Notes: generated by a model from the sequence alone, not told the origin. Counted from the first letter of the stretch, positions 44,879-54,316 are shown. The stretch: 64,000 nucleotides of DNA from Geminicoccaceae bacterium (GCA_020638465.1 JACKIM010000001.1:496001-560000); one strand, 5' to 3'. Translations and numbers: made by a program.

Positions 44879-45211
44879 ATGGAAAAGAATTGCGCAATCG
44901 CCTCTCTGTCCGCCCTCGCCCATGATATCCGGCTGGATGTCTTTCGGCTGTTGATCCGGGCCGGTCCCGAAGGAATGGCCGCCGGTGAAATTGCGGCGAC
45001 GCTGGATATCAGGGCCAACACGCTGTCGAACAATCTCACCGTTCTCAGCACGGCGGGTCTGCTGCGCGCGGTGCGTGAGGGCCGCTCGATACGCTATTTT
45101 GCCGAGATGGAGACGATGCGCGGACTGCTTGCCTTCCTGATGCAGGATTGCTGCGGCGGCCGCCCCGAATTGTGTCAACCGGTTCTCGACCAGATTGCCT
45201 GCAATTGCTGA
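44879..45211 (+). CDS. arsR: ArsR-family arsenic-responsive repressor
   Basis: A 110-residue winged-helix repressor, divergent from urtA and first in an arsenic operon. The DNA-binding part is AGEIAATLDIRANTLSNNLTVL, then the wing REGRSIRYFAE. Cysteines cluster at the C-terminus (QDCCGGRPELCQP and CNC at the very end) rather than in the ELCVCD motif of the classic enterobacterial ArsR, which points to the class that binds As(III) with C-terminal cysteines. It likely controls acr3 and arsC. Confidence 0.9.
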   Translation: MEKNCAIASLSALAHDIRLDVFRLLIRAGPEGMAAGEIAATLDIRANTLSNNLTVLSTAGLLRAVREGRSIRYFAEMETMRGLLAFLMQDCCGGRPELCQPVLDQIACNC

Positions 45212-45403
45212 GAACTGCCATGGCACACCCCATCCATGATGTTTCCCATCTGTGCACCGGGAACTCGCCCCGATCGATCCCGGCTGACGCAGTCCCGAAT
45301 ACACGCGTTACGGACCGACACCGCGCTTTTCGGGAACGAACAGTCTTTCAGCCGGAGCGAAGAGAGAGACCATGCTCCCGAACCCCGCTTCAGAGGATCG
45401 ACG

Positions 45404-46456
45404 ATGACCGATGCAATCGATGTTGAGACGAGTGTCATGGGCATGTTCGAGCGCTGGCTGACTCTGTGGGTCGCGCTGGCGATGGTCGCCGGACTGGCGA
45501 TCGGCCGGGTTGCGCCGGGTCTGGTCGCAGCGGTGGCAGAGGCCGAGATCGCCTCGATCAACCTTGTCGTGGCGGTCCTGATATGGGCCATGGTCTATCC
45601 GATGATGGTCAATGTCGATTTCGGCGCCGTGGCCGGAGTTGCACGCCAGCCGCGGGGTCTGCTGATCACGCTGGCAGTCAACTGGCTGATCAAGCCGTTT
45701 ACCATGGCACTGCTGGCGGTTCTGTTCTTCGATCATGTCTTTGCCTGGTGGATCGCTCCCGAAGATGCGCAGCAATACATTGCCGGCCTGATTTTGCTGG
45801 GAGCCGCCCCCTGCACCGCCATGGTGTTTGTCTGGTCGCAACTGACGCGCGGGGATGCGGTCTACACGCTTGTTCAGGTTTCGGTGAACGACCTGATCAT
45901 GGTGGGGGCCTTCGCGCCCATCGTTGCGTTGCTGCTGGGCGTGACAGAGATCGAAGTGCCGTGGCAGACGCTGGTCCTCGCGACCGTGCTGTACGTCGTG
46001 CTGCCGCTTGCGGCAGGGCTGCTGACACGGCGCCTGTTGGGAACTCAGCCTGCAATCGACATGTTCTCGGCACGTGTCAAGCCATGGTCTGTCATCGGCC
46101 TGATCGCCACGGTGGCCATCCTGTTCGCGCTGCAGGGCGATGTGATCCTCGGCCGGCCGTTCGTCATCGCGCTGATCGCCATTCCGATCCTGATCCAGAG
46201 CTATGCGATCTTCGCGATCGCCTATGGTGCGGCCTATGCCCTCGGCGTTCCGCACCGTATCGCCGCTCCGTGTGCCATGATCGGCACGTCGAACTTCTTC
46301 GAACTGGCCGTGGCGGTGGCAATAAGCCTCTTCGGCCTGAACTCCGGCGCGGCACTGGCAACCGTCGTCGGTGTGCTGGTCGAAGTGCCGGTGATGCTTT
46401 CACTGGTGGCCTTTGCCAACCGCACGCGCAGCCGCTTTCCGGAAGTCCAGTCATGA
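45404..46456 (+). CDS. acr3: Arsenite efflux transporter ACR3
   Basis: A 350-residue inner-membrane protein of the ACR3 family that pumps arsenite out of the cell. The ATG at 45404 follows AGAGGA. About ten hydrophobic helices are visible. The conserved Cys of the transport path is in LILLGAAPCTAMVFVWSQLT, with QVSVNDLIM after it, and a later block is IGTSNFFELAVAVAISLFG. The upstream frame back to 45236 has no membrane or family character. Its stop overlaps the arsC start (ATGA). Confidence 0.94.
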   Translation: MTDAIDVETSVMGMFERWLTLWVALAMVAGLAIGRVAPGLVAAVAEAEIASINLVVAVLIWAMVYPMMVNVDFGAVAGVARQPRGLLITLAVNWLIKPFTMALLAVLFFDHVFAWWIAPEDAQQYIAGLILLGAAPCTAMVFVWSQLTRGDAVYTLVQVSVNDLIMVGAFAPIVALLLGVTEIEVPWQTLVLATVLYVVLPLAAGLLTRRLLGTQPAIDMFSARVKPWSVIGLIATVAILFALQGDVILGRPFVIALIAIPILIQSYAIFAIAYGAAYALGVPHRIAAPCAMIGTSNFFELAVAVAISLFGLNSGAALATVVGVLVEVPVMLSLVAFANRTRSRFPEVQS

Positions 46457-46872
46457 TCGTCATTCACCACAACCCCGACTGCGGCACATCACGCAATGTG
46501 CTTGCCATCATCCGCGCGTCCGGTGCCGAACCCGTCGTGATCGACTATCTGTCGGAAGGCTGGACCCGACCGCAACTTCTGGCGCTCTTTGCCGCTGCGG
46601 GCCTGAGCCCCCGGCAGGCGCTGCGCGAGACGAAATCGCCAGCGGCAGATCTGGGCCTGATGGAACCAGGCGTGAGCGATGACATTCTCCTTGATGCAAT
46701 GGTCGCTCACCCGGTCCTGGTCAATCGCCCCATTGTCGCCTCGCCCAGGGGCGTACGCCTGTGCCGTCCGTCCGAATCCGTTCTGCCGCTGCTCGATAGC
46801 CCGCCCATCGGGCCGCTTTTCAAGGAGGACGGCCAGATGATCCTGAATGAAAAGGGCGAAGTTGTTGCCTGA
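46453..46872 (+). CDS. arsC: Arsenate reductase, glutaredoxin-dependent type
   Basis: Reduces arsenate to arsenite, the substrate of the upstream ACR3 pump. The 139-residue protein has the catalytic Cys10 in HHNPDCGTSRNVL and the arginine-containing segment LVNRPIVASPRGVRLCRP, as in the plasmid R773 type that uses glutaredoxin. Its start overlaps acr3. Together with arsR it makes a minimal arsenic resistance operon. Confidence 0.95.
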   Translation: MIVIHHNPDCGTSRNVLAIIRASGAEPVVIDYLSEGWTRPQLLALFAAAGLSPRQALRETKSPAADLGLMEPGVSDDILLDAMVAHPVLVNRPIVASPRGVRLCRPSESVLPLLDSPPIGPLFKEDGQMILNEKGEVVA

Positions 46873-46955
46873 CCCGTAGAATGTCAACGCCGGTCAGTTT
46901 TCCCCCTGCCGCTCCTGACGCATCGCTCCCGGAGATGACAGCGATGCCGGTCAGG

Positions 46956-47978
46956 TCAGCCTTCCACCTGCAACAGGGTCTTGATGGCGCGGCGTTCATC
47001 CATGGCCTTGTAGCCCTCGGCGACCTCGGCGATGGGCAGGGTCAGATCGAAGACCTTGCCGGGCTGGATCCTGCCCTGCAACACGCGGTCCATCAGATCG
47101 GGCAGGAAGCGTCGGACGGGAGCCGGGCCTCCGAGCATGCGCTGCTGGTTGAAGAACAGTTGCTGGCCGTCGAAACCGACACCATGCGGCACGCCGACAA
47201 AGCCGATGCTCCCCCCTGGTCGGCACACGCCCGTCGCCTGTTGCATGGATTGCTCCATGCCGACGGCCTCGATCACCGATTCCGCGCCGACGCCATTCGT
47301 CAGTTCCATGATCCTGGCGATACCGTCCTCGCCGCGTTCCTCGACGATATCGGTGGCGCCGAATTCGCGGGCAAGTTTCTGGCGGCTGTCGTGACGGCTC
47401 ATGGCCATGATGCGACCGGCACCCATTTGACTGGCGGCCAGCACGCCCATGAGGCCCACCGCACCGTCGCCAACGACGACCACCGTGCCGCCCTCACGCA
47501 CATTGGCAGCGACAGCACCATACCAGCCGGTGCCCAGCACATCCGAGACCGCGAGCATATGCGGGACCATCTCCGGGTCAGGCATCTCTTCGGTGGGCAC
47601 AAGGGTGCCGTCGGCCAGCGGCACGCGGGCGTAAGGTGCCTGTGCGCCGGTCATGAACTCACGCTGCATGCAGGAGGACTGGAAGCCGAACTCGCAATGC
47701 GGACAGGTATTGTCCGACAGGCAGAAGGAGCCGACGACGAACTGGCCCGGCCTGACAGTGCGAACCTCGGATCCCACCTCGACGACAACGCCGCAATATT
47801 CGTGCCCCATATGGGCTGGACCGTCCTGCGGCTGCAACCCGCGCCAGGGCCAGAGGTCGGAGCCGCAGATGCAGGTTGCCGACAGCCTGATGACGGCATC
47901 GGTGGGCTTGAGGATCTTCGGGTCCGCGACCTCTTCATAACGCACATCGCCGGGGCCGTGCATCACGGTAGCATACAT
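46956..47978 (-). CDS. Zinc-dependent medium-chain alcohol dehydrogenase family protein
   Basis: A 340-residue MDR enzyme. The catalytic zinc site starts with CICGSDLWPWRG and continues with MGHEYCGVVVEVG. A structural-zinc cysteine lobe is present but irregular (CLSDNTCPHCEFGFQSSC). The NAD(P)-binding motif is VVVVGDGAVGLMGVLAAS, with SRHDSR after the second strand suggesting NADP. It is the last gene of a cupin-AKR-ADH operon. The substrate is unknown; such sets often act on small aldehydes. Confidence 0.9.
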   Translation of the reverse strand: MYATVMHGPGDVRYEEVADPKILKPTDAVIRLSATCICGSDLWPWRGLQPQDGPAHMGHEYCGVVVEVGSEVRTVRPGQFVVGSFCLSDNTCPHCEFGFQSSCMQREFMTGAQAPYARVPLADGTLVPTEEMPDPEMVPHMLAVSDVLGTGWYGAVAANVREGGTVVVVGDGAVGLMGVLAASQMGAGRIMAMSRHDSRQKLAREFGATDIVEERGEDGIARIMELTNGVGAESVIEAVGMEQSMQQATGVCRPGGSIGFVGVPHGVGFDGQQLFFNQQRMLGGPAPVRRFLPDLMDRVLQGRIQPGKVFDLTLPIAEVAEGYKAMDERRAIKTLLQVEG

Positions 47979-47995
47979 GGCAGGTTTCCTCCTGG

Positions 47996-48979
47996 TTAGC
48001 GATTGACACGCGCCTGGGCGAAAGCGTTGTAGCGAGCGCCGACGATCTCGATCTCATCCAGAGCAGTCCGGATGCGGGCAAGGTCGGCAGGCGACAGCGC
48101 AACTTTTGCCGCACCGAGATTTTCTTCCAGCCGGTGCAACCTGGTCGTGCCGGGAATCGGCACGATCCACGGGCGTTGCGCCAATAGCCAGGCCAGCGCG
48201 ATCTGCGCGCGCGTGACACCCTTCGCCTCGGCGATCCGACCGATCTCATCGACCAGCGCGCGGTTGGCAACGCGGTTTTCCTCCGAGAAGCGGGGAATGG
48301 TGGAGCGGTAATCCTTGTCGCCGAAATCCGTCGATGCATCGATGGCGCCGGTCAGGAATCCCTTCCCGAGCGGGCTGAACGGCACGAAGCCGATGCCGAG
48401 TTCCTCCAGCAGGGGCAGGATCTCGCCCTCGGGCTCGCGCCACCACAGCGAATATTCGCTTTGCAGCGCGGCAACCGGCTGGACGGCGTGGGCGCGGCGG
48501 ATCGTATCGGGGCCGGCCTCGGACAGGCCGAAATGCAGCACCTTGCCTTCGGAGATCAGGTCGCGGACGGCGCCGGCGACATCCTCGATCGGAACGTTCG
48601 CATCCACCCGGTGCTGATAGAAGAGATCGATGCGGTCCGTGCGCAACCGCCCGAGCGCCGCCTCGCAGACCTCGCGAATGCGTTCGGGTCGCGAATCCTG
48701 TCCCTTCATGGCGTCGCCATCCTGGAAGCCGAACTTGGTGGCGATGACGACGCGATCCCGGATCGGTGCCAGCGCCTCGCCGACCAGTTCCTCGTTGACA
48801 AAGGGACCATAGGCTTCGGCCGTGTCGAAGAAGGTCACGCCTTGCTCATGGGCGGCACGAATCATGCTGATACCATGAGCGATGTCCACCGCTGGACCGT
48901 AGCCGTAGCTCAAGCCCATGCAGCCATAGCCGATGGCTGATACCTCGGGGCCATCCCGGCCCAGTCTGCGGGTTTGCAT
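47996..48979 (-). CDS. Aldo/keto reductase
   Basis: A 327-residue NADPH-dependent aldo/keto reductase of the AKR13/YakC type. The start at 48979 gives the canonical N-terminus MQTRRLGRDGPEVSAIGYGC. The catalytic tetrad is in FFDTAEAYG (Asp, Tyr), VVIATKFGF (Lys) and DLFYQHRVD (His). The cofactor region is IPIPGTTRLHRLEENLGA. It is between the cupin (19-bp gap) and the alcohol dehydrogenase (17-bp gap), probably all one transcript. Confidence 0.93.
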   Translation of the reverse strand: MQTRRLGRDGPEVSAIGYGCMGLSYGYGPAVDIAHGISMIRAAHEQGVTFFDTAEAYGPFVNEELVGEALAPIRDRVVIATKFGFQDGDAMKGQDSRPERIREVCEAALGRLRTDRIDLFYQHRVDANVPIEDVAGAVRDLISEGKVLHFGLSEAGPDTIRRAHAVQPVAALQSEYSLWWREPEGEILPLLEELGIGFVPFSPLGKGFLTGAIDASTDFGDKDYRSTIPRFSEENRVANRALVDEIGRIAEAKGVTRAQIALAWLLAQRPWIVPIPGTTRLHRLEENLGAAKVALSPADLARIRTALDEIEIVGARYNAFAQARVNR

Positions 48980-48998
48980 CTGCGTTCCTCTCTCGGAC

Positions 48999-49394
48999 TC
49001 AGGCGCCGTATTCGGCGTCGGTGACGTGCTCCATCCAGGTAACAACCTTGCCCTCCTGGACTTCCTGGACGGCGTAGTGACTCATGCCCGTGTCCGGCGA
49101 GGCGCCATGCCAGTGTTTCTCGTCCGGCGCGAACCAGACGACGTCGCCTGGCCGGATCTCCTCGATCGGTCCACCCTCCCGCTGCACACGGCCACGACCG
49201 AAGGTGACGATCAGGGTCTGGCCCAGCGGATGCGTGTGCCAGGCGGTGCGCGCACCGGGATCGAAGGTGACATGGGCGCCCTGCACCCGATCGGGCGCGG
49301 AGGGATTGAATTGCGGATCGACCCGGACCTTGCCCGTGAACCAGTCGGCTGGTCCTGCTGCCGAGGGCCTGGTTCCTGCACGAAAGATCTCCAT
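48999..49394 (-). CDS. Cupin-domain protein
   Basis: A 131-residue single-domain cupin. The ATG at 49394 has AAGGAGAG upstream; a GTG two codons earlier is an alternative. Metal-binding residues are in the motif AWHTHPLGQTLIV with the later conserved His in EKHWHGASPDTGMSHYAV. Similar cupins are found beside aldo/keto reductases in LysR-controlled stress or quinone-handling operons. No enzyme activity can be assigned. Confidence 0.88.
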   Translation of the reverse strand: MEIFRAGTRPSAAGPADWFTGKVRVDPQFNPSAPDRVQGAHVTFDPGARTAWHTHPLGQTLIVTFGRGRVQREGGPIEEIRPGDVVWFAPDEKHWHGASPDTGMSHYAVQEVQEGKVVTWMEHVTDAEYGA

Positions 49395-49535
49395 CTCCAC
49401 TCTCCTTCATTCCGCATTGTGCGTGGGTAGAGCCGCAAACCACACCCACACTCCCTTCGACCGCTTCAAGATAGGCCGTGCCGCCCGGCACTCGAAATGC
49501 TAGATCAAGAATGAGCCTATCTTCAGGAGATATGA

Positions 49536-50429
49536 ATGCGACGGGAGGAAATGGGCGACCTGATGGCGTTTCTGGCCGTCGCCGAGGAGCGCAACTTCAC
49601 CCGTGCCGCCGCCCGGCTGCAAACCTCGCAGAGCGCGGTGAGCGCCGTGGTACGCAGGCTGGAGGAACGCTTGGGCGTTCGACTCCTCACCCGCACGACC
49701 CGTGCCGTCTCCCCCACCGAAGCCGGTCAACGGCTGGCCGATACCCTGCGCCCCGCCCTCGACGGCATCGAGGCGCAACTTGTCATGCTGGACGAAATGC
49801 GCAGTCATCCGGCGGGAACGATCCGGCTGTCGGCGAGTCGTACGGCTGCGAGGCAGATCGTCCTGCCGACGGTCAATCGCCTTCTGGCAGAGTATCCGGA
49901 CGTGAATATCGAGATCGCCGTCGATTCACGCTTCGTCGATATTGCCAGGGAAGGTTTCGACGCGGGTATCCGACTTGGGGAAAGTCTCGACAGGGACATG
50001 ATCGGCGTCCGCATCGGGCCTGAACTGAGAATGGTTGTCGCCGCCGCGCCGGATTATTTCCGCGATCGCCCCGCACCGAGGACACCCCATGACCTGACCC
50101 GCCACAACTGCATCAACCTGCGCATGCAGTCCGCCGGCGGACTTTATGTCTGGGAGTTCGAAAGGGCCGGTCGGCCGCTGAATGTCCGTGTCGACGGCCA
50201 GTTCACCTGCTCGGATTCCGATCTGGTAGTCGAGGCGGCGCTGGCTGGACGCGGGCTGGCCTGCCTGCCTTCCGATCACCTCGGTGCCCTTGTCGATTCC
50301 GGCCGGCTCGTGCGCGTGCTTGCCGACTGGTGCCCGCCATTTGCCGGCTACCACCTCTACTACCCGAGCCGGCGCCAGATCACACCGGCCTTCCGCCTGC
50401 TGGTCGATGCGCTGCGCTGGAGGGAATAG
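49536..50429 (+). CDS. LysR-family transcriptional regulator
   Basis: A 297-residue regulator with an N-terminal helix-turn-helix (FLAVAEERNFTRAAARLQTSQSAVSAVVRRLEERLG, residues 12-47, given here as a range) and a periplasmic-binding-protein-like effector domain (NIEIAVDSRFVDIAREGFDAG, RHNCINLRM). It is divergent from the cupin-AKR-ADH operon with 141 bp between starts, the usual layout for a LysR regulator and its target. The effector is unknown. Confidence 0.92.
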   Translation: MRREEMGDLMAFLAVAEERNFTRAAARLQTSQSAVSAVVRRLEERLGVRLLTRTTRAVSPTEAGQRLADTLRPALDGIEAQLVMLDEMRSHPAGTIRLSASRTAARQIVLPTVNRLLAEYPDVNIEIAVDSRFVDIAREGFDAGIRLGESLDRDMIGVRIGPELRMVVAAAPDYFRDRPAPRTPHDLTRHNCINLRMQSAGGLYVWEFERAGRPLNVRVDGQFTCSDSDLVVEAALAGRGLACLPSDHLGALVDSGRLVRVLADWCPPFAGYHLYYPSRRQITPAFRLLVDALRWRE

Positions 50430-50534
50430 GCGATCCATCCCACCTCTGTGTAAATCCCGGGGAGAAATTGGCCCACCTCGCTGATCCGAACGACACGGAC
50501 ACGGCCCTCATCACGAGGTCTCGCACCGCATCCA

Positions 50535-51134
50535 TCATCTCCGCCGAGCGAAAACGACCTCATTCGTGCGGTGTTCGACGCTTTCAGGTTCCTGCAGGTC
50601 CGTCAGATCAGATCCGGATACGGGCGCTGAGGTCTGCCCCGTGAGCGGAACGCCGACCATCCGCATCTCTCGGCCACCGGATAGCGATCCCGAACCCGAT
50701 ACCCGCTCCATGACGTTACGATATATGGGGCCATAGAGGCTGAGGCTGGCCAGACGGAAATGCACGGCGTCGCCATCGTCGTTTCGTCTTGAGCGCGAGA
50801 TCTGTTCGAGGTCGGCGATCTCCATGGCCTCGACAGGATCGAGCACCCCCGCACGGTCGGCAAAGATGCTCGCGAGATCGAGGCGGCCCTGCATGGCATA
50901 GCCGAGAGCCAGACCATTCAGCGCGTCGAGGGATTCACGATCCCTGCGCAGGACCTGCCTGAGCTGTTCCATGCCGCGATCGACATTGCCGGCATCGAGA
51001 TCGGCCCGTCCGCTCCGGGCGAGCTCGCTCAAGGTCGTTCGCTCCTGTTCGGACAAGCCATTCCTTTCGCTGAGGAATCCACAGCCGGAAAGGGCCAGAA
51101 ATGCCCAGACCAGACCGAGCAGGCGCAGGTTCAT
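50535..51134 (-). CDS. TPR-type lipoprotein, possibly TadD-like
   Basis: A 199-residue protein with a lipoprotein signal (LLGLVWAFLALSGC) and about two tetratricopeptide-like repeats (SGRADLDAGNVDRGMEQLRQ, RESLDALNGLALGYAMQGRL). The C-terminal third is polar and lacks repeats. TadD/RcpD-type pilotins of tad loci have this form, and no tadD lies in the tad block at 13703-22316, so it could serve that pilus; this is inference only. It is transcribed alone, convergent with the LysR gene. Confidence 0.7.
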   Translation of the reverse strand: MNLRLLGLVWAFLALSGCGFLSERNGLSEQERTTLSELARSGRADLDAGNVDRGMEQLRQVLRRDRESLDALNGLALGYAMQGRLDLASIFADRAGVLDPVEAMEIADLEQISRSRRNDDGDAVHFRLASLSLYGPIYRNVMERVSGSGSLSGGREMRMVGVPLTGQTSAPVSGSDLTDLQEPESVEHRTNEVVFARRR

Positions 51135-51346
51135 CGTCTTCCATCCTTTCAGGGCTGGGGGGCAACTCGCCTTCCATGCCGGAAACGCGGCATGGCTTTC
51201 TGTTTGCCTGAAAGGTATCGGATCATGACATGGTGCGGACGTTCTCCATCCCGAGGTACGAAACTATCGTCCCGAACCTTAACCAATGCCTATGGAATGC
51301 GAGGAAACTGAATGATTTGACCATCGGTACACGATCCCGAACGGTA

Positions 51347-51961
51347 TCATTTCCTCTCGTGGAGCTGATCAAAGGCCATGGCGATCCGGCTTGCCGTCGT
51401 TACCCAGCACAACCCGCCGAATGTCCACGCAAGCCATGGGAATGCCCCCGGCCAGAGGCACAGGGCGACGAGGAAACCGATCGTTTCCGTCCCTTCCGTC
51501 AACCCTCCCAGATAGTAGATCGACTTGTGGCCGCGCCGGTCGGTCGAAAGCTGCCGCCTGGCCGCCATGATCGCAAAGGCGAGGAACGATGTCCCGGTCC
51601 CGATGAATGAAAAGATGAGAAAGCTCGCCGCGAGCCCGTTCGACGATGGATCGTACAGGGCAAAGGCGAACACCAGACCGGAATAGAAGATGAAGTCGAG
51701 CGTGATATCGAGATACCCCCCCAGATCCGTGGCGCCCTGGATACGCGCGATAGCCCCATCAAGGCCATCCGCAAGCCTTCCCGCAAGCATCAGTCCCAAC
51801 GCAATCCCGAATGCGCCGAAAGCCACCGCGATCATGCTACCAAGACCAAGCGCAAAGCCCGCCCAGGTGATCGTATCGGCGGCGATGCGACGCTTGTGGA
51901 GCTGCCGGGCCATGCCTTCCAACGGCGCATCAATGAGGCGACGCATCCACGGATCGAGCAT
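51347..51961 (-). CDS. CDP-alcohol phosphatidyltransferase family protein
   Basis: A 204-residue membrane enzyme with about six helices. It has the full catalytic motif DG-x2-AR-x8-G-x3-D-x3-D, seen as DGLDGAIARIQGATDLGGYLDITLD across residues 66-90. The family moves a phosphatidyl group from CDP-diacylglycerol, or a similar head group, to an alcohol. It is distinct from the neighbouring pssA, so it may make a second phospholipid head group. It ends the long minus-strand gene string from 58682. Confidence 0.88.
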   Translation of the reverse strand: MLDPWMRRLIDAPLEGMARQLHKRRIAADTITWAGFALGLGSMIAVAFGAFGIALGLMLAGRLADGLDGAIARIQGATDLGGYLDITLDFIFYSGLVFAFALYDPSSNGLAASFLIFSFIGTGTSFLAFAIMAARRQLSTDRRGHKSIYYLGGLTEGTETIGFLVALCLWPGAFPWLAWTFGGLCWVTTASRIAMAFDQLHERK

Positions 51962-51979
51962 GATGAGCCGGCCCGAACG

Positions 51980-52888
51980 TCAGCTGTTGGAGGATTTGTC
52001 GATACGAATCACGCGCGGATCACATGCGGGAGGCTCGCCCGGGTCACCGCCATCCGTGCGGTGATTGTCGGCAGTATCGTCATCGCCGCCGCCATCCTCG
52101 CCATCGGCCATGCCGACGGCCGAAGGTGCGGCCGCATAACGACGTGAATGCAGATAGGCCACGGGCAGGAAGAACGCATAGCCGCAGCCGATGAGCAGCA
52201 ATGTCGCCCACGGCTCCGTGACGAGGAACACGAGCAGCATGCCGGCTGCGAGCAGTGTCGGGATGACGAAGGCCTGCGATACTCGCAGCTTCTTGATCGA
52301 GTAGGTAGGAACGCGGCTCACCATCATCACCGCCACGAACGTCAACACAACGGCATTGAGATACCAGTTGCGCGCGATCTCATCGCCATGGACGAACGAT
52401 CCGACCATGGGAGTCAGGGCAAGGCCGGCAGCAGCCGGAGCCGGTATGCCGGTGAAGAAATGGTGCATCCAGGCAGGCTTGTCGGGGTCGTCGAGTTCGG
52501 CGTTGAAACGCGCGAGGCGCAGCGCACAGCAGGTGGCAAACAGCATGCCGAGCGCCCAGCCGATGGCGCGCACGTCATGCAGGACCCAGAGATAGATGAC
52601 GAAGGCGGGCGCAACACCGAAGCTCAGGAAGTCGGCAAGGCTGTCGAGCTGCTCGCCAAGCTTGCTCTCCAGCTTCAGCAACCGGGCGGAACGGCCATCG
52701 AGACCATCGAACACGATTGCCGCGACGATCAGGCCGACAGCCAGCTGCCAGCGGCCGTCAAGCGCATAGCGCATACCGGTAAGACCTGCGCAAAGCCCCA
52801 GCACGGTGAACATGTTCGGCACCAGCGTGATCAACGGCTTGGGCCGAAGACGGCGGCGGCGAATACGATTGGCGAGTGACTTGTCCAT
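51980..52888 (-). CDS. pssA: CDP-diacylglycerol-serine O-phosphatidyltransferase
   Basis: Makes phosphatidylserine in the membrane, 302 residues. The catalytic motif spans DGLDGRSARLLKLESKLGEQ and on to the two further Asp residues of LDSLAD. The N-terminus is very basic (ANRIRRRRLRPK). About eight helices follow. The last 60 residues are an unusual acidic, low-complexity cytoplasmic tail (GEDGGGDDDTADNHRTDGGD), absent from most homologues. It directly follows psd with a one-base overlap, as in many alphaproteobacteria. Confidence 0.93.
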   Translation of the reverse strand: MDKSLANRIRRRRLRPKPLITLVPNMFTVLGLCAGLTGMRYALDGRWQLAVGLIVAAIVFDGLDGRSARLLKLESKLGEQLDSLADFLSFGVAPAFVIYLWVLHDVRAIGWALGMLFATCCALRLARFNAELDDPDKPAWMHHFFTGIPAPAAAGLALTPMVGSFVHGDEIARNWYLNAVVLTFVAVMMVSRVPTYSIKKLRVSQAFVIPTLLAAGMLLVFLVTEPWATLLLIGCGYAFFLPVAYLHSRRYAAAPSAVGMADGEDGGGDDDTADNHRTDGGDPGEPPACDPRVIRIDKSSNS

Positions 52889-53589
52889 CAGCTGGTGCGT
52901 CCCCGGCGCTGGGTCTGGCTGCCGTCCAGCAATGCAATCACCGTTTCGCCGGCAACCGCACGCTGGCCAGGCAACACGAGCGGAATGGTTCCCTTCGGCA
53001 TGTAGATATCACATTTGCTGCCAAAGCGTATCAACCCGACACGTTCGCCGGCCCGAACATCGTCGCCCTCTTTGCTGAACGCGATGATGCGGCGGGCGAC
53101 GAGACCCGCGATCTGCACCAGGCCGACGTCGCGGCCGTCCCGTGTCGCGATGCGGAAGGACTGCCGTTCATTCTCGTCGGAAGCCTTGTCGAGCGACGCA
53201 TTGAGGAACTTGCCCTTGTGATAGGCAACCTTCGCAATCCGCCCGATGACCGGCGTACGGTTCACATGAACATCGAACACGTTCATGAACACGCCGACGC
53301 AGGGCAGCGGAACACTGCCCATTTCGAGCTCGGGCGGGGGTACGCGCGGCTCGACATGCTGGACGACACCGTCCGCCGGACTTGTGACGACAGCCGGATC
53401 GTCAACCGTGGTTCGATGAGGATCGCGGAAGAAATAGGCGCACCAGGCGGTGAGCAGCAGGCCGACCCAGAACAGCGGCGTCCACAGGTAGCCAAGGACG
53501 ACGGTCACCAGAAAGAAGATGGCAATGAACGGCCAACCCGCCGGATGAATGGGCACCAGAAGCGAGCTGGGCGATCCCGGATCTTTCAT
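52888..53589 (-). CDS. psd: Phosphatidylserine decarboxylase proenzyme
   Basis: Converts phosphatidylserine to phosphatidylethanolamine. From the ATG at 53589 the proenzyme has 233 residues, the short form common in alphaproteobacteria. It has a hydrophobic N-terminus with two helices, the AYFFRDPHRTTVDDPAVVTSPADG block, FMNVFDVHVNR, and the self-cleavage site Gly190-Ser191 in RFGSKCDIYM, where Ser becomes the pyruvoyl group. It is 22 bp after the FkbM gene and overlaps pssA by one base. Confidence 0.94.
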   Translation of the reverse strand: MKDPGSPSSLLVPIHPAGWPFIAIFFLVTVVLGYLWTPLFWVGLLLTAWCAYFFRDPHRTTVDDPAVVTSPADGVVQHVEPRVPPPELEMGSVPLPCVGVFMNVFDVHVNRTPVIGRIAKVAYHKGKFLNASLDKASDENERQSFRIATRDGRDVGLVQIAGLVARRIIAFSKEGDDVRAGERVGLIRFGSKCDIYMPKGTIPLVLPGQRAVAGETVIALLDGSQTQRRGRTS

Positions 53590-53611
53590 TGTTCCTCGTT
53601 TCTCTTCGGGC

Positions 53612-54316
53612 TCAGGGACGGACGAAAACGCCATCCACCTGCAATTGCCGGGCGAGCTTGCGCTCGAAATACCCCGGAATGATCATATGGAGTTCGAAAC
53701 CGAGCGACTCCATGCGGGCAATGGCCGACCGCCACGCCTGTTCGCCTTCATAAACGGGCACAAGGGCCATTTCCAGCTGGACGGACTTCATCCGGTCGAT
53801 GACACCGCGAGCACCATCGAGCACCTGGGGTTCGAAGCCCTGAACGTCGATCTTGAGGTGGCCACGGGAAAAGGCCGGCAGATCGATGCTGTCGAGTCTG
53901 TTCACGACCACGTCGAGACGTTCGAGGACCATGGAGCTCGGTGAAATATCGGCAAGCAGCCGCGATTGCGGGAGAATCGAACTCATGTCGCTCTCGCTCG
54001 AATGCTCGATGACGATCATTCCTCCCTCGTCACCCAGTGCCATGGGTGGAGCGACATCCCAGCGATCGTCACCGGAAGCGGCCCGCGACAATTGCGCATG
54101 GGCCATGGGCAGCGGCTCGAACGAAAGGATGCGTCCCGGATAGCCGAACCGGCGCAACATCGAGCCATATTGGCCGACATTCGCCCCCACATCGATGACC
54201 AGGTCAATGGCATGGAATTTCAGGATGGCGGCAAGCTGGGCCAGAGGGTCCCGGGGCTTGCGCCGGGCAGCCAGATCGAAGCCCCCCACCCCGGCGACCC
54301 ACTGCAACCAGTTCAT
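53612..54316 (-). CDS. FkbM-family SAM-dependent methyltransferase
   Basis: A 234-residue protein starting at the ATG at 54316, in an ATGA overlap with the cyclase gene. The SAM-binding motif is VIDVGANVGQYG (40-51), followed by RILSFEPLPMAHAQL and the FkbM block HLKIDVQGFEPQVLDGA. FkbM enzymes methylate hydroxyl groups on sugars, polyketides or lipids. Its target here is unknown; its place between a cyclic-nucleotide module and phospholipid genes suggests a cell-envelope substrate (inference). Confidence 0.87.
   Translation of the reverse strand: MNWLQWVAGVGGFDLAARRKPRDPLAQLAAILKFHAIDLVIDVGANVGQYGSMLRRFGYPGRILSFEPLPMAHAQLSRAASGDDRWDVAPPMALGDEGGMIVIEHSSESDMSSILPQSRLLADISPSSMVLERLDVVVNRLDSIDLPAFSRGHLKIDVQGFEPQVLDGARGVIDRMKSVQLEMALVPVYEGEQAWRSAIARMESLGFELHMIIPGYFERKLARQLQVDGVFVRP

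Noticed and set aside
44830..44880. ArsR operator as an AT-rich imperfect palindrome before arsR
   Set aside because: CCATTAATTC and GAAATATGG are only partly symmetric; the match is too weak to annotate as an operator.
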